Origin: Gammaproteobacteria bacterium
Lineage (GTDB): Bacteria; Pseudomonadota; Gammaproteobacteria; Steroidobacterales; GCA-2729495
Reading direction: 5' to 3'
Length of the DNA: 45,336 nt
Assembly: GCA_020853135.1 (NCBI GenBank)
Contig: JADYZO010000099.1
Coordinates: 1-45,336 of the forward strand
Shown here: positions 19,715 through 29,624 of the stretch, in pieces
Layout of the letters: every line of letters begins with the position of its first letter
How positions within the stretch are numbered: position 1 is the first letter of the stretch
Made by a program: the position numbers and the translations under genes
The notes under the pieces: generated by a model
Seen by the model: the letters and a program-made list of their open reading frames with translations, nothing else
The model's database searches: none
What the model was told of the DNA's origin: nothing

Positions 19715-21016
19715 TCAGCTGTTGACGGCGACTGCCGTGGGCGCCTCCAGCGGAGCGGGCAGCGCCACCCGGTGGCTGGTGCTGAACTGGTAATCCCGGA
19801 ACACGTGGGCAGCCGGAAGGATCTGGTAGCGCCCGTCAGCCAGGCGGTGCGTGGTGTCCTTGAGGCGGTAAGCGTAGTGGCCGCAGGTGTAGCAGTTGAA
19901 CTTGCTGAAGTGGTAGCAGAGGCAGACCTTGCCCTGCACCGGCAGCTTGTGGCCCTTCGCGTCCACCGGCGTTGCGTCATAGGCGTCCAGGTAGGAACAG
20001 TGGCCCTCGCGGTCCAGCAGGTAACCGAACGCCTCGCACTGCGGCTTGATGTTCGAGCCCAGGGCCGGGCTGTAGGACAGCAGGCGGATTGGATAGCCGG
20101 TGGGCGATACGCCGGACACCACCAGGTCCTCCTCCCGGGCGCGGGCGTAGTCCTGCTTCACCCGCGCCGGGAGCCCGCATTCCTCGGTGATGGTGAAGCG
20201 GGTGGCCACCTGCACGCCCGCCGCCCCCATGCGCAGGAATGCCGCCGCATCGGTGCCCGTGAAGATGCCGCCGGCGGGCAGCACGGGGATGGCGAGGTTC
20301 TCCTCCCTGAGGAAGGCCAGCACCTCGGTGACGATGGTGTGCAGGTCGTAGTTGCGCCAGTCCTCGCCGAACCCCAGGTGGCCACCGGCCAGGGGCCCCT
20401 CGACGACGACGTAATCGGGCATCCGGTTCAGGCGGGTGGCGCTCTTCAGGAAAATCTTCAGGGCGCGCACGCTCGAGACGATGGGCCCGATCTTCACGTC
20501 GCGGAACCGCGGGTGGTCCTCGATGAGCTTGAGGCTGCTGATGTGCAGGCCCGCCGACAGCGTGATGCCGTCGATGCCGCCATCCATGGCACCCACCAGG
20601 CGGGCCCGCAGGGTGTCACCCGGCGCACCCATGGTGAGCTTCTCCATCACGTTGATGAACACCGCACCGGGTCCCCGCTTGCGGTCCATGGTGTGGCGCA
20701 CGTGGTTGAGCTGGGCCTGGTGGAGGTGCCCGAGGTCGAACTTGACGGTGGTCTTGTCGATCTGGTCGCGGGTGGCCCGATGCTTCTCGGACTTGGCCTT
20801 GGTGAAGTGGGTGTCGTACTTGCGGTCCGACACGTGCTGGACCATGGCATCGGATATGTGCCCGACACCGCCCAGCCGGCAGGCCGCCAGGGCCAGTTCC
20901 GTGGTGGAGATGTCCACGCCCATGCCGCCGATCACGATGGGCACCAGTTCCAGCTGGCCGAGCCGCCAGCGGTAATTATCGACCTTGTCCTCGAGCAGGG
21001 TCCGCGGGTTCATCAT
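19715..21016 (-). CDS. Nitronate monooxygenase-family FMN protein with C-terminal Cys/His cluster
   Basis: TIM-barrel flavoprotein of 433 residues in the 2-nitropropane dioxygenase/FabK/PfaD superfamily. Seen: the N-terminal PIVIGGMGVDIST loop, VVVEGPLAGGHLGFG (FMN phosphate and His region), VLPAGGIFTGTDAAAFLRMGAAGVQ (two pieces) and RFTITEECGLPA. After the barrel, residues 365-380 form C-x-C-x-H-x5-C-x2-C-x-H, a likely Zn or Fe-S site that ordinary nitronate monooxygenases lack. The start is unclear: ATG at 21016 or 21013, or TTG at 21031; none has a strong ribosome binding site. Its substrate is unknown. Its place before HMG-CoA synthase suggests an enoyl reductase or oxidase acting on acyl thioesters (inference). 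Confidence 0.85.
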   Translation of the reverse strand: MMNPRTLLEDKVDNYRWRLGQLELVPIVIGGMGVDISTTELALAACRLGGVGHISDAMVQHVSDRKYDTHFTKAKSEKHRATRDQIDKTTVKFDLGHLHQAQLNHVRHTMDRKRGPGAVFINVMEKLTMGAPGDTLRARLVGAMDGGIDGITLSAGLHISSLKLIEDHPRFRDVKIGPIVSSVRALKIFLKSATRLNRMPDYVVVEGPLAGGHLGFGEDWRNYDLHTIVTEVLAFLREENLAIPVLPAGGIFTGTDAAAFLRMGAAGVQVATRFTITEECGLPARVKQDYARAREEDLVVSGVSPTGYPIRLLSYSPALGSNIKPQCEAFGYLLDREGHCSYLDAYDATPVDAKGHKLPVQGKVCLCYHFSKFNCYTCGHYAYRLKDTTHRLADGRYQILPAAHVFRDYQFSTSHRVALPAPLEAPTAVAVNS

Positions 21017-21045
21017 GATCGACTGCGACAACAGGCTGACGGGCC

Positions 21046-21051
21046 ATATTA
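21046..21051 (-). promoter_or_regulatory. Candidate -10 box upstream of the nitronate monooxygenase/HMGS/ispA run
   Basis: Read on the minus strand, TTTAATAT forms an A/T island in G/C-rich DNA 30 bases before the gene's first ATG (21016). TAATAT is a partial sigma-70 -10 match. No convincing -35 element is present 16-18 bases upstream. The 112 bases between here and the tRNA-Lys end contain no other gene. Confidence 0.3.
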
Positions 21052-21163
21052 AAGGAGTATGTCCCGCGGGAACAGCGTCGTGACCGCCCGGTGGATGCCC
21101 GCCAGGCTGCAGCTGCCGTTGCCCGCCTGGCGCACGCGGCCGGCAGGCAACACACGAGGGGCA

Positions 21164-21239
21164 TGGTGGGCCGTGCGCGATTCGAACGCGCGACCAACTG
21201 GTTAAAAGCCAGCTGCTCTACCGGCTGAGCTAACGGCCC
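21164..21239 (-). tRNA. tRNA-Lys (anticodon TTT)
   Basis: 76-nt cloverleaf with encoded CCA. The acceptor stem GGGCCGT/ACGGCCC is fully paired. The D arm has GCTC...GAGC, the anticodon loop CTTTTAA has anticodon TTT, and the T arm has GCGCG TTCGAAT CGCGC. The gene follows queC by 44 bases on the same strand. A tRNA-Lys after queC is the same arrangement as in Pseudomonas, where this tRNA serves as an integration site for genomic islands. The next gene in its direction is the nitronate monooxygenase-like protein. Confidence 0.97.
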
Positions 21240-21283
21240 CGCAAGACTGGCCGCGCATCATAGCCGATCGCATCCCGGCCGAC

Positions 21284-21985
21284 CTAGCCCGGATGCCTGG
21301 CGGCCTGGTAGCGGGTCACATCGGCGAGCCCGGCGGCAACGAACCCCGCGTGCCGCAACCGGCAGGCATCACAGGCGCCGCAGGCGGCGCCGCTGGCGTC
21401 CGCCTGGTAGCAGGACACCGTCACGGCGAAGTCCACGCCGAGCCCGGCACCCAGGCGGATGATGTCGGCCTTGCCAAGCGCCATCAGCGGGGTGCGCAGC
21501 AGCACCGGCCGGCCGTCGACACCCCGGCGCGTCGCCAGGTCGGCCATGCGCTGGAACGCCGCGATGTATTCCGGCCGGCAGTCCGGATACCCGGAATAGT
21601 CGACGGCATTGACCCCGCTGTAGATGAAATCCGCGTCGAGCACCTCGGCCCAGGCCAGCGCGAAGGACAGGAACACCGTGTTCCGCGCAGGGACGTAGGT
21701 CACCGGGATGCCGCTGCCGGGCTGTTCGGGCACCGCGATGGCCCGGTCGGTCAGTGCCGAACCGCCCAGCGCGCCGAGATCGATGCGCAGGGTGCGATGC
21801 TCGAGCGCGCCGAGCAGGCGGGCGATGCGCGCGGCGGCATCCAGTTCGGCGCGATGCCGCTGCCCGTAGTCGAAGCTCAGCGCGTGGCAGCGGTGGCCAT
21901 CGCGGCGCGCCGCCAGCGCCAGGCAGGTGGCCGAGTCCATGCCGCCGGACAGCAGCACCACGGCACGCCCGGGCTCAGTGGCCAC
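21284..21985 (-). CDS. queC: 7-cyano-7-deazaguanine synthase
   Basis: ATP-dependent enzyme converting 7-carboxy-7-deazaguanine plus ammonia to preQ0 in queuosine synthesis. The 233-residue protein has the PP-loop [10 protein letters not shown] near the N-terminus, [23 protein letters not shown] and [16 protein letters not shown]. The C-terminal zinc site is C-x10-C-x2-C-x2-C in [18 protein letters not shown]. No ATG fits, so I chose the GTG at 21985. It overlaps the queE 3' end by 11 bases and has GGGGCGA upstream. QueE makes its substrate, so the two are coupled. It is the last protein gene of the yebC-to-queC operon. Confidence 0.95.
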   Translation of the reverse strand: MATEPGRAVVLLSGGMDSATCLALAARRDGHRCHALSFDYGQRHRAELDAAARIARLLGALEHRTLRIDLGALGGSALTDRAIAVPEQPGSGIPVTYVPARNTVFLSFALAWAEVLDADFIYSGVNAVDYSGYPDCRPEYIAAFQRMADLATRRGVDGRPVLLRTPLMALGKADIIRLGAGLGVDFAVTVSCYQADASGAACGACDACRLRHAGFVAAGLADVTRYQAARHPG

Positions 21986-22649
21986 GCAGGTCGCCCCAGA
22001 GGTACTTGTGCAGCTGCACCTGGAAGCACACGTCGAGCCGGTCCGCGAGGACCCACTCGGCCAGCTGGCGTGGCTCCAGCGTGCCCCAGACCGGCGAGAA
22101 CAGCACCATGCAGCGCGGGCGCAGGCCGTGCCGGGCGACGACCTGCCTCGACCAGTCGTAATCGGCACGGTCCGCGATGACGAACTTCACCTGGTCGTGC
22201 GCACGCAGCCAGGCGAAATTGGCCCAGCAGTTGCGCGCGCTCTCGCCCGAGGACGGCGGCTTGCAGTCCATCACCACGGTGACACGCGGATCGATGCCGG
22301 CGATGTCCAGCGCCCCGCTGGTCTCGAGCTGCGCGGCGTGGCCCGCATCACACAGCCGGGTGAGCAGCCCGCGGCAGCCGGGCTGGGCCAGCGGCTCGCC
22401 ACCGGTCACGCAGACGTGGTGCGCGCCGAAGGCAGCCACCGCCGCGAGGATGTCCTCGAGGCTGCGCAACTCGCCGCCACTGAAGGCATAGGCGGTGTCG
22501 CACCAGCTGCAGCGGAGCGGGCAGCCGGTGAGGCGCACGAACACCGTGGGCTGGCCGATGCTGCTCGATTCACCCTGGATGGAGTGGAATATCTCGCTGA
22601 CCCGCAACCGGGTTGCGCGGGTGCTGCCGTCGGGTGCCGTGGTGCTCAT
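21975..22649 (-). CDS. queE: 7-carboxy-7-deazaguanine synthase (radical SAM)
   Basis: Radical SAM enzyme that rearranges 6-carboxy-tetrahydropterin into the deazaguanine ring in queuosine synthesis. The 224-residue protein has the iron-sulfur motif C43-x3-C47-x2-C50 in [12 protein letters not shown]. It also has an N-terminal [10 protein letters not shown] substrate loop, [11 protein letters not shown] (SAM-binding GGE) and ETSGALDI. The C-terminal [14 protein letters not shown] is typical of the gammaproteobacterial form. It is 49 bases downstream of cpoB. It provides the substrate for queC, which starts within its last codons. Confidence 0.96.
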   Translation of the reverse strand: MSTTAPDGSTRATRLRVSEIFHSIQGESSSIGQPTVFVRLTGCPLRCSWCDTAYAFSGGELRSLEDILAAVAAFGAHHVCVTGGEPLAQPGCRGLLTRLCDAGHAAQLETSGALDIAGIDPRVTVVMDCKPPSSGESARNCWANFAWLRAHDQVKFVIADRADYDWSRQVVARHGLRPRCMVLFSPVWGTLEPRQLAEWVLADRLDVCFQVQLHKYLWGDLRGH

Positions 22650-22698
22650 GCAGGAACCCGCTGGTCGCAGGCGGCAGTGTGGCCGGCGCGCCTGCGGA

Positions 22699-23469
22699 TC
22701 AGCGCTTCTCGCCTGCCATGGCCTGCAGGCGCTGGCTGGCGAGGCGGGCCGCCGTGCTGTCGCCGTAGTCCTGCACGACGGTGGTCAGCGCCTTGCGGGC
22801 CGCGTCAAAGCGCTTGAGCTCGTAATTGCAGTAGCCGATCTTGAGCAGGGCATCCGGGGCCTTGCGCGACTGCGGGTACTTCGCCAGCACGGCCTCGAAC
22901 TCCGGCAGCGCCTCCTGGTACTTCTGGGCGACGTAGATGCTCTCGGCAAGCCAGTACTGCGCGTTGTCGGCCAGGCTGCTCTGCGGGTGTGCCGCGAGGA
23001 ACTGCCGGAAGGCCTGGGTGGCCTGCTCGTAGCGGCCCTGCTTGAGCAGGTCGAAAGCTGCCTGGTAGCCCGCGCGATCATCGCCGCCGCCGGCCGGTGC
23101 TGCACCCGCCGCCACGGCACCAGCCGCGGCGGCCTCCACGCCGGCGCCACGCTTCTCCAGGGCCTGCAGGCGCTGGTCGACATCGAGATAGAGCTGGCGC
23201 TGGCGTTCGCCGCCCTGCTCCACCGCATTGCGCAGCGTCTCCACGTCATTGCGCAGTGCCTGGGTATCCCGTCGCAGGCTCTCGATCTGCGACATGAGGC
23301 CCATCAGCCCCTGGTTGTCGACCACGCGCTCGACCCGCGCCAGGCGGTTGTCGAGTTCGACCTGCTTCAGGTGGACCGGATCCTCCTCCGGGGGCACCGT
23401 CTGGCACCCGCCACCCAGGGCGGCCAGTGCCAGCAGCAACGCAACCGGGACCGGATGATGCAGCCTCAT
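22699..23469 (-). CDS. cpoB: Cell division coordinator CpoB (YbgF)
   Basis: Periplasmic TolA partner that coordinates outer-membrane constriction with septal peptidoglycan synthesis. The 256-residue precursor has a signal peptide (about 1-21), an N-terminal trimerising coiled coil (about 35-107), an Ala/Gly linker, and three TPR-like repeats (about 130-250; e.g. YQAAFDLLKQGRYEQATQAF and AQYWLAESIYVAQKYQEAL). A Cys at about 22 follows the hydrophobic segment in LGGGCQT, so it may be a lipoprotein, although the lipobox is imperfect. E. coli CpoB is soluble. It follows pal by 7 bases, as in the standard tol-pal cluster. Confidence 0.95.
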   Translation of the reverse strand: MRLHHPVPVALLLALAALGGGCQTVPPEEDPVHLKQVELDNRLARVERVVDNQGLMGLMSQIESLRRDTQALRNDVETLRNAVEQGGERQRQLYLDVDQRLQALEKRGAGVEAAAAGAVAAGAAPAGGGDDRAGYQAAFDLLKQGRYEQATQAFRQFLAAHPQSSLADNAQYWLAESIYVAQKYQEALPEFEAVLAKYPQSRKAPDALLKIGYCNYELKRFDAARKALTTVVQDYGDSTAARLASQRLQAMAGEKR

Positions 23470-23476
23470 CGCCGGC

Positions 23477-24013
23477 TCAGGGAACGTAGACGATTTCCAC
23501 GCGCCGGTTCAGCGCCCAGGACTCCTCGTCGCTGCCGGTGGCTGCCGGGCGCTCCTCGCCGTAGCTGACGGTGGTCAGCTGGCTCGCGGCCGCACCCTGC
23601 AGCAGCAGGGCCTGCTTCACTGCCTGCGCACGCCGCTCGCCGAGGCCGATGTTGTACTCGCGGCTGCCGCGCTCGTCGGTGTTGCCTTCGAGGCGGACCT
23701 TGACACCGGGGTTCGCCGCCAGGTACCGGCCGTGCCCGGCGACGATCTCGCGATATTCGGCCTTGATGTTGTCGCTGTCGAAATCGAAGTACACGGTGCG
23801 GTTCCGCGCGGATGCGCGCGGGCCAGCCGCAGCGGAATCATCGAAGGCACTGCCCGCACCGACGCTGCCCTGGCTCACACCGCCGGACTGGGCGCCCGCC
23901 GCCGGACCAGACTGCGTACCGTAGCCGAGGTCATCCTGCTCTTTCGTGCCCTTGCTGGCGCAACCGGCAAGGACAACCATCATCAGGACCAGAAGGACAT
24001 TTTTCACGCTCAT
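23477..24013 (-). CDS. pal: Peptidoglycan-associated lipoprotein
   Basis: Outer-membrane lipoprotein that binds peptidoglycan and TolB and tethers the outer membrane. The 178-residue precursor has a lipobox VLAGC with the lipidated Cys18, a flexible linker rich in Gly/Ser/Ala (about 25-65), and the OmpA-like peptidoglycan-binding domain. That domain includes VYFDFDSDNI, LEGNTDERGSREYNIGLGER and RAQAVK, with the diaminopimelate-binding Asp and Arg. The C-terminal ALNRRVEIVY is standard. I chose the ATG at 24013 because it gives a proper signal sequence; the frame is open further upstream. It follows tolB by 64 bases. Confidence 0.97.
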   Translation of the reverse strand: MSVKNVLLVLMMVVLAGCASKGTKEQDDLGYGTQSGPAAGAQSGGVSQGSVGAGSAFDDSAAAGPRASARNRTVYFDFDSDNIKAEYREIVAGHGRYLAANPGVKVRLEGNTDERGSREYNIGLGERRAQAVKQALLLQGAAASQLTTVSYGEERPAATGSDEESWALNRRVEIVYVP

Positions 24014-24077
24014 GGACTCCGCAACTCCTGCAATCAACCCCGGGACCCCACGGACCACCCATGGCACCCCGCTGGAA

Positions 24078-25394
24078 TCAGTTCACCCGGAATGGCGACC
24101 AGGCCGGCTCGCGCACGTCACCTTCCAGCGCCGGGATCCGCTGCCGTACCCGCCCGTCCACCGACACGGTGGCCAGCACGCCCCGCCCGCCCTCGCGTGT
24201 CGCGTAGATCAGCGTCTCCCCGTTGGGGGCGAAACTGGGTGACTCGTCCTGCCGCCCGTCGGTGAGGACCTGGGTAAACCCGCGCTCCAGGTCGAAGACG
24301 GCAATTCTATAGTTCCCGCGGTCATTGGTCACCATGGCCAGCCGCTTGCCGTCCGGCGACACCCGGGGCCGGGCATTGTAGTTGCCCTCGAAGGTGACGC
24401 GCTGGGCACCGCCGCCATCGGCCGGCATCCGGTAGATTTGCGGGCCGCCCGCACGGTCGGAGGTGAAGAAGATGCTGCGCCCGTCGGGCGACCAGGCCGC
24501 CTCGGTCTCGATGGAGCGCTGGTCGGTCAGGCGCGTGAGCATCTGTGAGGCCAGGTCCAGCGTGAAGATGTCGAGGTTGCCCTCGCCGCGCGACAGGGTC
24601 AGCGCCAGCATGCGCCCGTCCGGCGACCAGGCGGGCGAGCCATTCACGCCCGCCCGCGAGGAGATTTTCTCCCGGGTGCCGGTGCGCAGCGTCTGCACGT
24701 AGACCTCGGCCACCCGGTTCTCGAAGGACACGTAGGCGAGCTTGCGCCCATCGGGTGACCAGGCCGGCGACATGATCGGCTCCGGGGACTCGACCATGAT
24801 CCGCTCGTTGGCGCCGTCGGCATCCGCGATCACCAGCCGGAAGACATCCGGCTTGCCACCCTTGTGCGTGGCCGTCACATAGGCGATGCGGGTGGAGAAG
24901 ATGCCGGGCACCCCGGTCAGCTTCTCGTAGATCATGTCGGCAGCTCGATGGGCGCCGAGGCGCAGCTCGGCGGCCGGCGCCGGCAGGCGGTAGCCGAGCA
25001 GCCGCTGGCCGCGCAGCACGTCAAAGAGCTCGAACTGGATGGTGAAGTCGCCTGGCGCCGTCTCCAGCAACTGGCCGACGGCCACCGCCTCGACACCGAG
25101 CATCTTCCAGTCGCGGAAATCCACCCCGGTGCCGCTGGTGGGCCGCTGCACCAGGTCGCGATCGGCCAGCGGCGCGAAGCGCCCGGAGCCCGCCAGGTCA
25201 CGTGCGATGAGACCTGCCACGTCGAAGGGCGCCGGGCCGCTGCCCTGCCAGCCGAAGGGCACGATGGCGATGGGCACCGGCCGGGCCACGCCACCGACGA
25301 TCTCGATGCGCAGTTGCGCGTGCAGCGGCCAGCCGGCCAGCAGCAGGAGAAGCGTGGCGAAGCCCGCCAGCAGGCGCCTGGGTATGACGTGCAC
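24078..25394 (-). CDS. tolB: Tol-Pal system protein TolB
   Basis: Periplasmic beta-propeller protein that binds Pal and TolA. The 438-residue precursor has a signal peptide ending near WPLHAQ (residue 27), an N-terminal anticodon-binding-like domain (about 30-165), and a six-bladed propeller. The propeller is marked by repeated blades of the type SPAWSPDGRKLAYVS, GSPAWSPDGRMLALTL, AAWSPDGRSIFFTS, RVSPDGKRLAMVT and SFAPNGETLIYAT. The start is GTG at 25394, supported by an unusually strong GGAGG five bases upstream. It lies 19 bases after tolA. Confidence 0.97.
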   Translation of the reverse strand: MHVIPRRLLAGFATLLLLLAGWPLHAQLRIEIVGGVARPVPIAIVPFGWQGSGPAPFDVAGLIARDLAGSGRFAPLADRDLVQRPTSGTGVDFRDWKMLGVEAVAVGQLLETAPGDFTIQFELFDVLRGQRLLGYRLPAPAAELRLGAHRAADMIYEKLTGVPGIFSTRIAYVTATHKGGKPDVFRLVIADADGANERIMVESPEPIMSPAWSPDGRKLAYVSFENRVAEVYVQTLRTGTREKISSRAGVNGSPAWSPDGRMLALTLSRGEGNLDIFTLDLASQMLTRLTDQRSIETEAAWSPDGRSIFFTSDRAGGPQIYRMPADGGGAQRVTFEGNYNARPRVSPDGKRLAMVTNDRGNYRIAVFDLERGFTQVLTDGRQDESPSFAPNGETLIYATREGGRGVLATVSVDGRVRQRIPALEGDVREPAWSPFRVN

Positions 25395-25413
25395 ATCGAC
25401 CTCCGGAGGGCGG

Positions 25414-26292
25414 CTATTGTTCGGGTTTGAAGGTAAAGAGCAAGTTGCGGTCGAACAGCCGCGGATCGGCCGGGAGCGGGAGTGGCGAGGACCGCAGCAC
25501 CGCCGCCTCCACCGAGCGCGCGAAGGCGCCGTCTCCCGTGCAGTTGAAGGCGACCGCAGAAACTACCTCGCCGCCCGGGATCTGCTGGACGCGGACATCG
25601 CAGCTGTCGCCGGGTCGCGCACTCGCAGGCTCGTTCCAGTTGCGCCGCACCTTCTGGGCGATCAGGTCCCGGTACTGTGCCGCAGCGGGCGAGCCGGCGA
25701 CAGCCGTGAGCGCCTCCTCCTCGGCCATCTGCCGGGCCAGGTCCGCCTGGCTCTGGGCGCGCCGCCGCTCGGCCTGCGCCCTGGCCCTTGCGTCCGCCTC
25801 CGCCTTCGCCGCAACCCTGGCCTCCGCATCCGCCCTTGCCGCGGCATCGAGGCGCGCTTTCGCCTCGGCATCCGCCTTCGCCCGGGCCTGCTCGCGCAGC
25901 CGGGCATCGGCATCGGCCCTGCGCCGGATCTCCTCGGCCTGCCGCGCCTGGACCTGCGCCTGGCGTTCCTGCGCGGCCCTCTGCTGCTCTGCTGCGAGGC
26001 GCCTGGCCTCCGCCTCGCGCTGCGCGGCCTCGCGCTCCTGGCGTGATTGCTCGGCCAGTTCGGCCTGCTGGCGGCGGCGCTGCGCGTCGGCCGCCCGCTG
26101 GCGCGCGGCACGGTCGTCGACCACCACCGTGGCCTGGATTGCCAGGCGCACCGGTTGTGGCGGGGTCCGCGGCAGCAGGTTCAGGTTGAGTGCCAGCAGC
26201 ACCAGCAGGGTCAGGTGCAGCAGCGCCGACACCGCGAGCACGGCCCGGTGCTCGCGGAGGAAATCATGCTGGAAGGTCAGGGCATGGGCCAT
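25414..26292 (-). CDS. tolA: Tol-Pal system protein TolA
   Basis: Inner-membrane protein spanning the periplasm to contact TolB and Pal, energised by TolQR. The 292-residue protein has a short cytoplasmic N-terminus, one membrane segment (about 18-38, AVLAVSALLHLTLLVLLAL), and a long Ala/Arg/Glu-rich helical stalk (about 60-190) of AEAK/ADAR type repeats. A C-terminal domain with YRDLIAQKVRRNW and CDVRVQQIPGGEVVSAVAF follows, with a Cys pair. It is shorter than E. coli TolA (421) because the stalk is shorter. The ATG at 26292 is chosen over an upstream in-frame start; it lies inside the end of tolR (overlap 23 bases). Confidence 0.95.
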   Translation of the reverse strand: MAHALTFQHDFLREHRAVLAVSALLHLTLLVLLALNLNLLPRTPPQPVRLAIQATVVVDDRAARQRAADAQRRRQQAELAEQSRQEREAAQREAEARRLAAEQQRAAQERQAQVQARQAEEIRRRADADARLREQARAKADAEAKARLDAAARADAEARVAAKAEADARARAQAERRRAQSQADLARQMAEEEALTAVAGSPAAAQYRDLIAQKVRRNWNEPASARPGDSCDVRVQQIPGGEVVSAVAFNCTGDGAFARSVEAAVLRSSPLPLPADPRLFDRNLLFTFKPEQ

Positions 26293-26314
26293 GCGCGGAA
26301 AGCCTCGGCCAGGA

Positions 26315-26770
26315 TCATCCCTGGCTCTGACCACGGCGCCTGCGCGGAGTGTCCGGCGGGTCGGTCAGGAAGCCGACTTTCTGCGCTCCGGACTGCTGGA
26401 GCAGCACCATCGCCTCGACGACCCGGCCGTAGGGCACCTTCTGGTCGGCCTTGACCAGCACGGGAGTCTCCGGCCTGCGTCGCAGGACGGCGGAGGCCAG
26501 GCTCACCACCTGTTCGGCCTCGATGGGCGCATCCTTCCGGTCGCCCACGCTCAGGTAGAAGCGGCCCGCCGCGTCCACCGAGAGCACCAGCGGCTGGTCG
26601 TTCTGGCCCGCATCGATCGGTTCTGCGGCCGCCTTCGGCAACTCGACCTCGATGCCCTGGGTCAGCAAGGGCGCGGTCACCATGAAGATGATCAGCAGCA
26701 CCAGCATCACGTCGATGTAGGGCACGACGTTGATCTCGCCCATCAGGCGGCGTTTCGGCTTGCGGCGCAT
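26315..26770 (-). CDS. tolR: Tol-Pal system protein TolR
   Basis: Inner-membrane subunit of the TolQR proton-driven motor, in the ExbD/MotB-like family. The 151-residue protein has one N-terminal membrane segment (about 17-38) with the proton-binding Asp20 in VPYIDVMLVLLIIFMV, and a periplasmic domain ending in VPYGRVVEAMVLLQQSGAQK. The ATG at 26770 lies 6 bases after the tolQ stop. The C-terminal basic tail (TPRRRRGQSQG) extends beyond the usual domain and overlaps the region just upstream of tolA. Length and motifs are typical. Confidence 0.96.
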   Translation of the reverse strand: MRRKPKRRLMGEINVVPYIDVMLVLLIIFMVTAPLLTQGIEVELPKAAAEPIDAGQNDQPLVLSVDAAGRFYLSVGDRKDAPIEAEQVVSLASAVLRRRPETPVLVKADQKVPYGRVVEAMVLLQQSGAQKVGFLTDPPDTPRRRRGQSQG

Positions 26771-26776
26771 GGGCGG

Positions 26777-27474
<698 letters not shown>

Positions 27475-27478
<4 letters not shown>

Positions 27479-27934
27479 GCGTTCCCGTCCATGTCAGTCA
27501 GTTCGCCGGCGGGCAGGCCCGGCAGTATCCCCGGCGGAATGCGGCGCGGCCGGAAGCCTGCCGCCTCCAGGCAGGCCGCCTCGCAACGGGCGCTGGCCAG
27601 CAGTGTGCCATCCCGTGCCAGGCGGACCTCCTGGTCGACGAGGAAGCGCACCCGCTGGCGCCCGGCAAGCCGCGTGCGCACCACCAGCTCGTCGTTGAAG
27701 CGCGCCGGCCGGTGAAAGCGCACATCCGCCGCCGTGATGGAGAAGCACAGCCCGTGCGTCGACTGCAGCCGGTCCTGCTCCACGCCGTGGCTGCGCAGCC
27801 ACTCGGTGCGTCCACGCTCCATGAAACGCAGGTAGTTCGCGTAGTACACGACCCCCTGCGCATCGGTGTCCTCGAAGTACACGCGCACGGGGAACTGGTG
27901 CCAGCCCGCAGGCGGTGCAGCGACCATCGCCGCC

Positions 27935-27945
<11 letters not shown>
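27475..27945 (-). CDS. ybgC: Tol-Pal associated acyl-CoA thioesterase YbgC
   Basis: Hot-dog fold acyl-CoA thioesterase that hydrolyses short or medium acyl-CoAs and associates with the Tol system. The 156-residue protein carries the active-site region [20 protein letters not shown] (catalytic Asp) followed by [10 protein letters not shown], and the [16 protein letters not shown]-terminus. I chose ATG at 27945, overlapping the ruvB stop by 11 bases. A later ATG at 27927 has a better-spaced GAGG and would drop six residues. It begins the tol portion of the operon. Confidence 0.93.
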
Positions 27946-29002
<1,057 letters not shown>

Positions 29003-29012
29003 GGGCCCTCCA

Positions 29013-29624
29013 TCAGCTGCGCCCGCCGGGCACTGCAGCCCGCAGCGCGGCGCGCAGGATTTCCGCGGTCGTGAGCGCACCGCCCGCCTGTGCCTGCTCC
29101 ACCAGCCGGCGTGCCTCGGCCGGGCGATAGCCGAGCGCCTGGAGCGCATCCATGACCTCGGCCTCCGGTCCGGTGACGGCACCGGCCGGCGCTGCGGGGG
29201 CAGCCAGCCCGGCCGCGGCCATTTCCTCCACCCGGTCGCGCAGGTCGAGGAGCAGGCGCTCGGCGGTCTTGCGCCCCACCCCGGGGACGCGGGTCAGCGC
29301 GGCCGCATCACGCGTCTGCACGCAGCGCACGAAACCCTCGACACTGGTGCCCGAGAGGATCGCCAGCGCGATGCGTGCGCCGACACCGGTGACCTTGAGC
29401 AGGTCACGGAACAGGCCGCGCTCGGCCTCGGTCGCAAAGCCGAACAGCAGGTGCTGGTCCTCGCGGATGACGAGGTGGGTGCGCAACTGGACGTCGGCGC
29501 CGATCTCCGGCAGGCGCGTCCAGGTGGAGGCCGGCGCTTCCAGCTCGTAGCCGACCCCGGCCACCTCCACCACCAGGTGCGGCGGATCCTTGTGCAGCAG
29601 GGTGCCGCGCAGATGGCCGATCAT
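29013..29624 (-). CDS. ruvA: Holliday junction DNA-binding protein RuvA
   Basis: Tetrameric junction-binding subunit of RuvAB. The 203-residue protein begins [20 protein letters not shown] (OB-fold domain I). It contains the helix-hairpin-helix pair in [13 protein letters not shown] (near 79-91) and [18 protein letters not shown] (near 112-129). After an Ala-rich linker comes domain [20 protein letters not shown], which contacts RuvB. The ATG at 29624 overlaps the ruvC stop by 4 bases (ATGA). Its length matches E. coli RuvA exactly. Confidence 0.97.
   Translation of the reverse strand: MIGHLRGTLLHKDPPHLVVEVAGVGYELEAPASTWTRLPEIGADVQLRTHLVIREDQHLLFGFATEAERGLFRDLLKVTGVGARIALAILSGTSVEGFVRCVQTRDAAALTRVPGVGRKTAERLLLDLRDRVEEMAAAGLAAPAAPAGAVTGPEAEVMDALQALGYRPAEARRLVEQAQAGGALTTAEILRAALRAAVPGGRS

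Noticed and set aside
23098..23160. Ala/Gly-rich segment in cpoB as a frameshift
   Set aside because: It is the flexible linker between the coiled coil and TPR domains; the frame is continuous.
25660..26110. Repetitive sequence in tolA as a tandem repeat or CRISPR-like array
   Set aside because: It is imperfect AEAK/ADAR-type coding repeats of the TolA helical stalk; units vary and no spacers exist.
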